In this document: one piece after another, positions 54,653 through 64,000 of the stretch | How the letters are laid out: every line of letters starts with the position of its first letter | Numbering within the stretch: position 1 is the stretch's first letter | Origin: Termitomyces sp. T153 | Lineage: Eukaryota > Basidiomycota > Agaricomycetes > Agaricales > Lyophyllaceae | Length of the DNA stretch: 64,000 nt | Direction: 5' to 3' | Assembly: GCA_018296165.2 (NCBI GenBank) | Contig: JACKQL020000019.1 | Location: forward strand, 434,001 to 498,000 | Made by a program: the position numbers and the translations under genes | Notes under the pieces: generated by a model | The model's database searches: none | What the model was told of the DNA's origin: nothing | The model's input: the letters and a program-made list of their open reading frames with translations, nothing else

Positions 54653-55578
54653 GCTTATTACCCTATTGGCTTGCTCAACACAATTGGGAAGCTGCTCTCT
54701 ACCCTTGTTGCCACTGACCTTTCCTTTCTAGCTGAGAAACACAACATGTTGCCCCAGGGTAGCAAATCACCTCCCATAAATGATGGTGGCACTGCCAAGG
54801 ATGTCTGGGATCCTTGCAACTTCTTTTGCTAGAGGTAGTTCACTACTTCCTATGCAAAAAAATCATGTAAGTTCCATAAACTTTACAGGGTCAGTTGGAA
54901 TGATCCCATCTCCTAGTGACCACCAAATTACTATATGCTTAGCTACTCTTACAGCTAGGCACTGTTGCATTGAGGCTTTAGTGACCTCAACATGGTTCTG
55001 CCAGAACACTCACACTCTTTAATGAATGTCATCCAGGTTAGCCTCACCATTAGTATTAGAGGTATTGCTGACATCCTCTGGGATTGTTTCTATGAATGCT
55101 GATGGTCCTGCTACTCTTGTGCTCAGGGAGGACCTGATTTGCAATTGTACAGAGCCCCATGCCCTATGAGACTCTCTGTTAGTACTTCTCATTGGAGTAA
55201 CCCACAAAAGAAACTCCTGGGGCTCTCCCACAGTCACTGGGAAGGATCTAAGACCTTCCAGCCACAATGCAGTGGGTGCATACAAGGGATTTTTTCCATA
55301 CTCACTGTCACTGCTCCTTCCAGCTCTACCTTCGGGTAGAACTAGGCAGTGCCCTCTGTGGTGACACATCTATAACTGGCTATAGCTGGTTGAATAGGAG
55401 TGGCTGCCAGCAGCCCCTTTGGTATCACACCACTTTCTCTGCTCACTCCTTGAGCTGACATGGCAAGATCCAATGTCTCATATGGAGCATTATGCCATGC
55501 TCCATCAAACTCTGATTTGGAACTAGGCCTGAACACTTGACTTTCCTTAGTCACAATTGTATTCATTGAGGAAGGCAA
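54653..55578 (-). pseudogene. F2 gag
   Basis: Minus frames 55578-55342 (FRPSSKSEFDGAWHNAP) and 55369-55019 (YAPTALWLEGLRSFP, then AFIETIPEDVSNTSN) match F1 gag block by block. The last part to 54653 is more decayed. Comparison of the two copies supports the gag call in the absence of a known domain. Confidence 0.65.
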
Positions 55579-56035
55579 ACATTAGAATTTTAACATTCTA
55601 ATCATAACTAGTGGCAGTGAACTTCTTTCTAAGAAGTTCAACTTCTGCTTTGCAAACAAGTCCATGCTTGTTTTACTTTAAAAAATGTAATGTTTTCATT
55701 ATAGGTTGCACAGCTTTCAGTTCACACTTTATAAGTCAAAACCAGTCATTGATTTTGTCTACAAAATATTCCTGCTACTTTATAGTGAGTTTCTGTCTCA
55801 TCAGTGTGCTTCCCACACTTTGCACTCCTCTTTTCATACAATTTGCTGCAGTGCTTTGCACTTCTCTTGCCCTAAGATCTACTGTGGTTAAGTACAAATA
55901 CAGCCCTGCATTGATTGACCATCTCCTATTGAGGTCTCATGTCCTCTTAAATACCTCCTTATAATTAGATACTTTACAATTTCAATTCTCATTTTTTCTC
56001 TCATGCTTCAATGTCTATGTATAATGTTTTTTTTG

Positions 56036-56341
56036 TGTTGCAAGGTGGCTGACAGGTAGAAAAGTTAGATTGTAAAGTCAGCCACAAAATCATGAGCTGA
56101 CTGAGTAGAAAGTCATAGAGAGTAGATCTTTATTGAGAGTGAGAGGGACTATAGAGACAGAGTATTTGGCAAGTAGCAGGGTTGGATCTGAACCATCCTG
56201 AGTAGTTATAAAGTAAGGTGCTGCCTTATATAAGTAAAGTAAATATGTTTTCTAGGTAGTGTTATGTGATGCTACAATAATAATATAGCAATAATAATAA
56301 ATAAAGTATTCTACTGGATAGTAACCAGACACTCCATTACA
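56036..56341 (-). repeat. 5' LTR of F2
   Basis: 306 bp, starts TGTAATGG and ends CTTGCAACA on the minus strand. It shares the AGGCAGCACCTTACTT segment with the F1 left LTR. It contains an AATAAAGATC polyadenylation-like site near 56130. Confidence 0.7.
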
Positions 56342-57494
56342 GTAAGACTTCAGATTATGATCTCCCTCTGCAGTACACAAAGTAACAACATTCACTTTGC
56401 CCTTGATGATCAGGATGTTTTCAGAGTCTTTGCTTTAGATACTGTTGAAATGATCTGTTCTCATTACAGTTTCAGTCACATAATTATGATCTAGGGAAAT
56501 TTCAGCACAAGCACAGTCTATTTGGTTTGTGGCTTGGCTATCATAGTAATGATGCTAGGGTTTCTCAGAAAGGGGGATCTCTAAATAGTTTAATCCTGAA
56601 AGGCAATTATCAGTATATATGCCATACAATTAATATATATATATGAGAATGATGAGCCAAATTGCATCAGGAAAATACAAAATTGATGGTGGACACTGGT
56701 ACCAGATGGTATAAGGGTTACTAAGGTCACCATTCCACCAGGGTCACCATCTAGGTCTATAATCTTCACCAGCCCATCCATTGTCAATGAAAAAGTTGTT
56801 TAATTTTTTTGCCCATTGTTGAGAGTATTTCTGTTAGTAATAGGAATAATATATCAATTATAAATAACCTATTTTTTCTGGGCAGTTGATGATTTAAAAA
56901 TGTTTCAAAGTTGTTGCAAAAATGCACACTGGCATAAGACTCAATTTTGAGTCTAAGGAGACACTGAATAGACCATGAAATGTTTGTCTGGTGACTCAAT
57001 TGAAGCTTATTCATTACAGTTGAAGTAGTTAACCCTGTCTTATTTTCAAATTGGTTGTTGACCAGAGTCACCATCAAAATATGATTTTGCTGATATGGTG
57101 TTTGGAGTTTTAATGCCTGGCCCCAGTCAGAAATTCTTAGACTATTATCATGACTTATTGCATGATTGTTGTTTGTATTGTCATGTCTTATGATTCTTTC
57201 AATGGTAGAAATCAAGGACAGCACTGGTCATAAAGGGCTTGAAGCTTGAAGAAGATACCAATGACAATTTCAGTGTCCATGCAATTCAGCAATACCTGAG
57301 TTCACTTCATGATCACTTGACTATGTTCATGTTCTGCCATACTGCTGGTGCACCTGATCCTGACAAAGTAATGCAGGATTTACTGTAATTACAGGACAAT
57401 GGTAATGCAATATTCATTGTCATTCTGAAGACACAAAGCTTGAGACAAATAATGCATTAGTAAGGTTAGAAATGTACTACATTGGGAATTCAGA
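56342..57494 (-). pseudogene. Decayed coding stretch of unknown origin
   Basis: The minus frame 57224-56784 is open for 146 codons (for example RISDWGQALKLQTPYQQ and TFLNHQLPRKNRLF), and another frame continues to 56590 (DGLVKIIDLDGDPGGMV). I do not recognise a domain. The length is more than chance would give in such TG/CA-rich DNA, so an old gene or transposon protein is plausible. Confidence 0.3.
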
Positions 57495-57790
57495 GCTTGT
57501 CTTTAATTTTTGCTCCCTTCTGGTTACTTTTTTGCTATGCATGTGATGTCAAACAACAATATAGCCCAAGCTTGTCTTGAATTTCTGCTCCCTTCCAGTT
57601 ACCTTTTTACTATGCACATGATGTGAAACCTGAATATAGCCAGAGGTTATCTTCAACTTTTGCTCCCTTCCAGTGACCTTTTTGCTATGCACATGATGTG
57701 AAACCAACAATATATCCAGAGCTTGTCTTCAATTTTTGCTCCCTTCTGGTTATCTTTCTGCTATACATGTGATGTGTATCCAATGATTAC
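57495..57790 (+). repeat. Tandem repeat, four units of about 75 bp
   Basis: Units start at 57495, 57570, 57645 and 57721 and share GCTCCCTTC, TGCTATGCA and GTGATGT landmarks. The period of 75 equals 25 codons, and the + frame reads the same 25-residue motif repeatedly (APFWLLFCYACDVK, APFQLPFYYAHDVK) with stops. The last unit is slightly degenerate. Confidence 0.85.
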
Positions 57791-57840
57791 CTCCCCACTG
57801 ACTGTTTTTTTAACTTAATTTAATCTAATTTTTGAGGCAA

Positions 57841-57984
57841 GAAACCTGTTATTTCATTTCTGGACAGTGTATTTCCAATGGAAAAAGGCTTTAAACAATG
57901 GAAGAAGCCTTTTTGTCAAATGAATGGTATGACAGGTTTCTGTCTCCATTTTTCCACTGGAAACAGGTTCCAGTGCCAGCAGTG
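57841..57984. mobile_element. Partial copy of the CACTG foldback element
   Basis: Shares GAAACCTGTTAT, GGACAGTGTATTT, GGAAAAAGGCTTTAAACAAT and the terminal GTGCCAGCAGTG with 42075-42272 in inverted orientation. The left CACTG end is missing. Confidence 0.75.
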
Positions 57985-58100
57985 CATGATGATCAGCCTG
58001 CTCTAGTGAAGCCAAAGTCACATGCCATGCTTTGTAAGCTATTGCTGCAGCAACTGCTTTGGTAATCATGATTGTGTTGATATTGCATGTGGCCTTCTAT
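57985..58100 (+). repeat. Dispersed repeat, copy 1
   Basis: Contains ATGATCAGCCTGCTC, CATGCTTTGTAAGCTATTGC, TGCAGCAACTGC and TTGATATTGCATGTG. The same string of blocks occurs at about 61067-61170. Its nature is unknown. Confidence 0.6.
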
Positions 58101-59571
58101 AATATATGGAACAACTCCTGGGAAAGTGGCTGTGTTGCTTATATCTGCAACAACTTTGGATTGTGCTGACTAAAATTTGTCAGCTTCTGACCAAGAACCT
58201 GAACCTTTCTTTTTTGGTGACTTGGCTGTTTTTTGCACTTTAAATAGGGAAAAAAATGGGATCACAGACAGCTTTGATTTATAGCATGTGTGCAATTTAT
58301 CTATTTCTTTTTTAGTTCATATTTCAGGCAATACTCAACTATTTTCAGCCTTTTCAGGCATCACTTATGTAAAATGTATTGTCTTTTAATGCACCCCTTC
58401 AAACAATACTTCTGGTTGTGCTTTGGTAAAGAAACATCTCCCATGCATGTATTTTTAGTCAAAGAAAGTTCATAACAATGAATTTCATGATCAAAAATGG
58501 CCAAATAAGTGGTATAAGACATTTCTTTGACTCTTGCAAGCTTCTATTTATTCTTTAGAAGGAAGAATATTTGCTCTAATAGACTTGTAGAAGTTTATGA
58601 CATATGGTATGTTTTGACTATAAATCTAACTTGAGTTTAATTGCTGATAACTTCTGATTTGAAAGTGTATTCTGTGATATTAGGTGGTATCAACATTAAA
58701 TAGTAAAATGAGAACAAAGTGAGGCTATACTTGAACTAAAGTGCTGATAGCTGTATGCTGACTGTCTGATTTCCAGGTGTGTGTTCAGACTTGAAAGTGT
58801 GTATTCTTATAGTTTTACAGTAATCAATTCTTATACCTTAAAATCAACTTATTCCTGATCATCTTCAACTTTTCCTGATCTCAATTAATATTTGATTACA
58901 TTATGACAGCCTCTGAAAAAGGATGGTGGGTTTAATTTGTTATGTTAATGGAACTATTGGTGAAGAGAGCATTGAAGATTGCTTTGAGATGGAAAAAGCT
59001 TCACAAGGCAGTATTTATATAGAATGTGTGAAGTTGATGGTCCTCTGTTAAGGGACTGGAACAACAGGTTTTTTGCTCACTACTATGACATATATGTATG
59101 TTTTGATAGATTGAATTGCTGATAGCTGTAGGCTAGCTCCTCTTTTTGAGGATCCACAGAGCTTCTGATTTGAGGATGTATGGTTTATGATTAGATAATT
59201 GTATGTCAGATATATTGAGTTGAAGAAAACAAATGAGTGATGCTTAATAAATCTTGATTAGATCAAGTATTAGAAAGTGATTATTAAAGCATTATCACCA
59301 CTTTAAGAAAGAATCAAGTCAAAGGTCTGATTGCTAAGTATTAGTACCACTTAGTGATACCATAAATGAGATTATTGATATCTCATTACTTAGGCCACTT
59401 TCCCTAAATTCTTTCTCTTTAGTATAATTTGGTGTCAAAAAATGGTCAAACATATTCTTCAAAGTGTATGAGTAAAAAGGGGACAGAAGGTGGAGGAGAC
59501 TTTGATTCATCAATCATAGTAAAGACTTCCATCTACTGACATTGACAATGACAGGACTATCAACACTGTCA
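58101..59571. other. Gene-free, CpG-poor stretch
   Basis: AT-rich sequence without a recognisable domain, LTR or inverted repeat. Short open frames have no support. Some phrases (GCTGATAGCTGTA at about 58742 and 59112) recur, which hints at old duplicated repeat sequence. Confidence 0.4.
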
Positions 59572-59576
59572 GGTTC

Positions 59577-60711
59577 CGCTGACCATGGGGGCTCAGCTAC
59601 ACTGGGCGAGTCCTTACTAGGCAGACGTGATTCCCTGCACTAACAACCAGGCACCTGGAGGTGTTCCAAACATTGGGGACTTGTGAGGATAGTTAGTGGA
59701 GATTGGTCCAAGCAAGTCCGGGGAGGTCCGGAGGAGTAGAGGATGAGTTGCGGGGATGGGGGACAGGCTTGGTGGGGTTCAGGCATAAGTCCATGTGTGA
59801 GTATTGTGGTTGCAGAGGAGGCAGAGGCTATGCAGATGACAGGAGCAGAGCCAGAGTTCTGATGGGGGATCAATGGGAATTGATGGGGTTTGGAGCCGAG
59901 CGTGTAGCGGGGTCCAGAGTTGGTAAAAGAGTGTCGGAGGTTTGTAATCATAACTGCAGAGTTCATGAGGACATTATGGTCAAGAGGACTTGAACACAAT
60001 AGACAGAATCAAATGAGATGGAGTCAAACAAAATGAGATGGAGACAAGACGAGAACAAGAATAGATTCAGGTGGAGACACGGAACGATAACAAAAAGATA
60101 ATGGAATAGAGACAAGATAAGACTGGGAGACTGAGAATAAGGAAAACGAGACACAGAACACAAAACACAAGAAGAAACAATCAGAAATGCGTCAGGAAAG
60201 GCAGATAGGTAGATAAGTAGGTAATCTCAAGACTAGAGTATGAAGAGCTACTCTACGTCTTATATACTGACTACTGAAGAGCTCCGGGAACATCAGCTGT
60301 GGTGGCAGGGCTTGGCAGAGCTCGACAGAGTTGACGGGTGTCGGTTATGACCCGAGGGTGGGCTGTGTTGATATGTTGATGGGATCAATTGTTGATGCAG
60401 TCCATTCTGGGGTTGTTGTGATACTCCAGGGTAAGTCGGGGGAGCCAGAGTGTCGAGTCGATGATGTGTAATGGGGTCAGGCATGGCGGGGGAGTGGTTC
60501 CAGGGGCTCAGGAAGTCTAGGCGAAGCACCAGCAGCTGCGGGAAAGATGTCGGAGTTGGCCAGGGGGCCATCGGAGTTAGCCAAAAATGCGTCGGAGTTA
60601 GCTGGAGTAGGCGCAGAGTGCTGGGGAAGTTCAACAAAGTGTTGGGGGAGGTTCTGGGGGGACAGGGGTTTGTTGGGCAATGTACGGGGGTCCAGGGAAC
60701 GGGTCATGACA
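59577..60711 (-). repeat. Solo LTR 2 (1,135 bp)
   Basis: Same family as 52954-54061, flanked by AACAC on both sides (59572-59576 and 60712-60716). It retains many CpG sites and the minus-strand TATATAAG box near 60265. It has no internal region. Confidence 0.92.
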
Positions 60712-60857
60712 AACACATTGATTGAAAAAAGAAATACCAAAATCAACATGGCAAAAGAGATGAGTGGGAAAGCTCAATTTGTATAACAATGTTGATTACC
60801 TTACTTTATTGAGGAACTCTTATTTATAACATGGAAGACCCAAGTGTACAGGCTGTG

Positions 60858-61054
60858 GTTGGGTCTGGATTTTAGCATTAAGTTGACAAAATACAAAGAC
60901 CTAACTGAATGTAGTGAGGTTGGGTGTGGATCTCAGCATTGGGTTGACAAAATACAAAGACCTAACTGAATAGAGTGAAGTTGGGTGTGGATCTCGGCAT
61001 TGAGTTAGAATATCAAGGACCTAACCAAACAAAGTGAGGTTGGGTCTGGGACTT
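60858..61054 (+). repeat. Helitron subterminal repeat array
   Basis: Units beginning GTTGGGT start at 60858, 60919, 60980 and 61039 (periods 61, 61, 59) and contain ACAAAATACAAAGACCTAAC. They are the reverse complement of the two units at 46310-46430 inside the Helitron. The final unit ends GGGTCTGGGACTTA as in the Helitron, but no terminal hairpin follows. Confidence 0.8.
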
Positions 61055-61066
61055 AAATGTAGCTCA

Positions 61067-61215
61067 TGCTCCCATAATGATTGGCTTGTCTGCCACATGT
61101 CATGCTTTGTAATCTATTGCTGCAGCAACTGCATTGGTAATCAGCATTGTATTGATATTGTATGTGAACTATGCTCCCATGATGATCAGCTTGTCCACCA
61201 CATGTCAATGCACAC
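61067..61215 (+). repeat. Dispersed repeat, copy 2, with an internal partial duplication
   Basis: ATGCTCCCATAATGATTGGC through TTGATATTGTATGTG matches 57985-58100. A second short copy (ATGCTCCCATGATGATCAGC then CACATGTCA) follows at about 61173-61207. Confidence 0.6.
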
Positions 61216-62139
61216 CTGGATGATGTGCAGTGACATTTCAATGAGGCATCCACTTACACTTACTCTGGTAGGGCTTACAGCTGGAGGGCATGTCAAATCA
61301 TTGGCTGACATGCTATTTCAAGATGAACAATGAACAAACATGTTTTGAATCATCATTCTAAACACATTATGAGTTTTGCTTTCCTTTTGTCTTCTCTATT
61401 GATTTTTTACATGTCTTTTCATTTTTTTCACTTCATATTTTGTTCTATATGATAATGTTCCACTACCCTATTTCTTTTCAGTGCAGCTTTGCCACTGGCA
61501 TGTGCAGCTTGGTGCTGGCAACATTTTTTTCCTCTCATACCTTTTACCAACCTAGTGTATGAAAAAATAGTTTTATTAAGAAGTCATTGTTATACTGCTC
61601 CCTTCCTAACTAAGTAATCAGCAACCCATTGTATGTAGACCTAGGACCTGCCATGTGCTGCGATGGCCCATCCTCAACAGTTCAGTTAGGGTTTTTGCTA
61701 GGTTAGTGAGAGTTTGTTAGGGTTAGTAGAATTTAGTTAGGCTTGGGACAGGGATATCTATTTAAGGGGAGCTTAGCTAATATGACCCATCCCAGCTTTA
61801 CCTTTGTCACTGTTTTATCTAATGGTCACTGGTGTTATTTATTGTAGATTTTGACACTTGATGTTGTGAGTTCAATCCCATGGTAATACATTTCTTTTGT
61901 TCCTAAATGCATTCAAATGTTAGGGTCAGCTGGCTGGTGCAATGCAAGTTCTATCAAATAAGGCAGCTGACAATTTTCTTTGTAGACTGAGAAGGATTCT
62001 AAATTCAGGTCTGGATGCAACAGGTGACACGACATCAACATTTTACTCATCAGGCCTCAGGCCTGGAAGTGAAAAAGGGCAGAATCAGATCAAACCACCA
62101 TAAATCAGGTACATCTAGGTGCAAATTCATTGAGAAATT
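61216..62139. other. Gene-free stretch, possible LTR debris
   Basis: It contains short GTTAGGG-like repeats at about 61684-61740 and a TATTTAAGGGG box near 61759, reminiscent of LTR promoters. No boundaries or coding sequence can be assigned. Confidence 0.35.
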
Positions 62140-63660
62140 ACATGTGTTTCAATTTTCAGCAGAAATTGATGACTCCAGTACATATCATATGTACAAGAAG
62201 ATTTCATGCGAATCTTCAAGAAAGCCAAAAGCATTATCTTCTTCTAATATGTCTTCATTCTGTGCTGTGTCTTTGTTCAGTTCAGCAAAAACTCTATCAC
62301 ATTTTGCTTTCCAATAGGGCGAGCTTTGGACCCAGTCACTCAGTGATTCAGCAGAAGTTGATACAATTATGCTGCTGTCTTGAGGCTGTGCTTCAGTCTG
62401 CCAGATGACTGGATTGGATGACTCAAGTCCAGGGCTCTCTATTAGACTAGGAAATGACAGGTCTCTGATGTGAAGAGTTTTTTGTTCTGCTGCTCTCACC
62501 TTTGGCAGGGTTGTTTTGATGCTGGACAAATCAGCACTCATTCTTGGGAATTCTCTTGGAAAAGCGAGATTCAACACTGAGTCTGAAGATTCACTCCTGG
62601 ACAGACTCTGTGGCATATCTTTCAGCTTAGCCTTTGTTCTTCTCACTTGTCACTTGGTTGGATGCTCATCTGATTGAGTATTCAAGTTATCTGTTACTCC
62701 TGCGTCATGCTTGTGCTTACAGTGTTGCTGAAATTTTCCAGTCTGTTGGTTTACATGACTATTGAATGAATTGTGTTCATATAATAATAGTTGGCAATCA
62801 TGGCTTAATGACCCCACAATGTATTCAAGGTTGGATACATGCTACACTGATAGGGATGACAGAGATTCTTCACTTGTTGGTAGAAGATCTGATGTTGGGG
62901 AGGGATTGAGCATAGCATTTGTCATTAGTTGTGTTTCTAGTACAATTCTTGTCTTTGGCCTCAGTCTTTTCGCTTTCCAGTCTTCTACAAGCTTTCTGGA
63001 CTTCAACTTGGGGATCAGGGGTAGTAGCATCTTAGTGCTGGATCCCCCAGCCACTTCATCCTCACTCATGTTCCAGATGATGTCCCTGCAATTCATCCTT
63101 CTGATAGAATTCTGGAAGTATTTGTGAACTAGATTGAGAGTCACTTGTTGCTAGACTTGTAACATAAGTTGTACTCGGGTAGTATGGACATCTTGTAAGG
63201 TGTGACATTGAAAATGGGGAAAGCACAGTACTCATTGTTGTTGGAGAGTCCATTGCAAATGGCGTGTCCTTGACAAACTACACATCAATAACAGAGTGTT
63301 TCTTGTATATGGCCTGTCTCCTGCCTTTGTTTTTCTTATTTTGACTCTCTGTCAAGTCTGTAACTCTGTAGATCAAGTGTCAAAGTCCTCATCATCTACC
63401 ATATTGCGTTTTTGTTTGAAAAATGGAGAATGTCCAGACAGTGGCTGCTCACCTTGAAGATTTACAATCTCATGATGTATGCTCATAGACAGATGCAGAT
63501 ACTCACTTCCTGGATCCTCTGCAACAGAACTCACACCATGCAGTGGGGGCTCTGCTGTTGAGAGGGGGGTAAAGAGAGGATTTGGTCTTGAATCGGCTGG
63601 AGGCTGTGAATTACTCCATAATGAAGTGGTTTGGTACAAAGCTTTTGCACTGAGTTACTG
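62140..63660 (-). pseudogene. Decayed coding region of unknown function
   Basis: Three minus-strand blocks follow each other in the same direction: 63639-63373, 63144-62842 and 62646-62185, separated by a few stops. They read as hydrophilic, Ser-rich protein with a basic patch (LKSRKLVEDWKAKRLRPKT near 63005) and a Trp-containing end (SDWVQSSPYWKAKCDRVFAE near 62340-62281). I do not recognise the family. It may be a transposon protein or a host gene fragment carried by an element. Confidence 0.35.
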
Positions 63661-64000
63661 CCTTTCAGCTTCACATCGAGGCAAAAAAATCAGCCCTTTT
63701 TTTGTTTATATTTTAATTATTAGAGCCTACAGAGCCCTTATTATAAAAATAAAAAAATATATAAAAGTAGTAGTTCGAAGTAGGATTTCCTTTCCTTTCC
63801 TTAATAAAATGTTTTACTTCAGGAAGTGATTGATTAATAAGGTTTACCTTAGGAGCACTTACTTAATAGTTAATTGCAAATCACAAAAAAAATAGACTTA
63901 GATGAAGAAAATTTGATAAAAAAGTATGCACATAACAGTGGGTAAGCTAATTGATTTACAGAATTTTGCAACAATTCTGATCTCCCTACTTAGTACTTAG
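63661..64000. other. AT-rich right edge, nothing recognised
   Basis: AT-rich, with homopolymer runs and no open frame with support. No element end is visible. Confidence 0.35.

Larger units (their letters stand above)
54653..56341 (-). mobile_element. Ty1/copia element F2, 5' part (LTR and gag)
   Basis: Minus-strand relative of F1: 5' LTR 56341-56036, leader, then gag to 54653, where it is joined to A3. Protease and pol are absent. The leader shares TGGTTTTGACTTA and GAAGTTCACT segments with F1. Confidence 0.8.

Noticed and set aside
61681..61745. TTAGGG-like repeats that resemble telomere sequence
   Set aside because: Only two or three irregular units, embedded in repeat debris with a nearby promoter-like box. 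No array and no chromosome end.
1..64000. CRISPR arrays, bacterial operons or prophage signals
   Set aside because: Spliced eukaryotic genes and retrotransposons throughout; no such structures were seen.

Overview
The window looks like nuclear DNA of a filamentous basidiomycete, most likely an Agaricomycete. I infer this from genes split by many introns of about 45-60 bp with GT..AG ends (16 exons in a 430-aa pectinase, 24 in a VWA8 homologue), from a fungal NoxB-type NADPH oxidase and an Ldb17/SPIN90 homologue, and from a load of Ty3/gypsy, Ty1/copia and Helitron elements. No species can be named from the sequence.

Two kinds of DNA alternate. Gene islands keep CpG dinucleotides and intact spliced genes: about 16.9-31.3 kb holds a GH28 pectinase, noxB, VWA8 and a multi-spanning membrane protein, and about 42.5-46.06 kb holds Ldb17 plus small elements. 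The rest (about 0.37-15.4, 31.3-42.4 and 46.1-64 kb) is almost free of CpG, rich in TG and CA, and full of stop-riddled transposon relics. This pattern fits CpG methylation followed by deamination rather than CpA-type RIP.

Repeat layout. 369-1749 is a copia 3' end (E, +). 1815-11552 is a gypsy relic (D, -) split by a complete gypsy element (A1, +, 4229-10649) with 305-bp LTRs and a 5-bp target duplication ATGCC. 11553-16922 is a copia element (F1, +) whose two LTRs do not match. After the first gene island come a truncated LTR, a gypsy gag-protease fragment (C, +, to about 36407) and a gypsy element (A2, -, 36408-41453) interrupted in its protease by a 2-kb LTR element that seems non-autonomous (G, 37016-39051, TSD CCACC). 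After the second island come a Helitron (-, about 46.27-49.76 kb), a gypsy gag-protease relic (H), a gypsy 3' end (B), a gypsy 3' end (A3) split by a 1.1-kb solo LTR (TSD TCACC), a copia 5' end (F2, -), tandem and foldback repeats, a second 1.1-kb solo LTR (TSD AACAC), Helitron subterminal repeats, and a decayed coding stretch at the right edge.

The intact genes do not form an evident pathway. GH28 secretes a pectin-acting enzyme, NoxB makes superoxide for development, VWA8 is a large AAA+/vWA protein, and Ldb17 works at actin patches. GH28, noxB and VWA8 run head to tail on +. VWA8 and the membrane protein converge with about 206 bp between stop codons. The least described objects are element G, a duplicated integrase core in A1, a 576-bp TIR element with a 9-bp TSD, and a 198-bp foldback element with CACTG ends.
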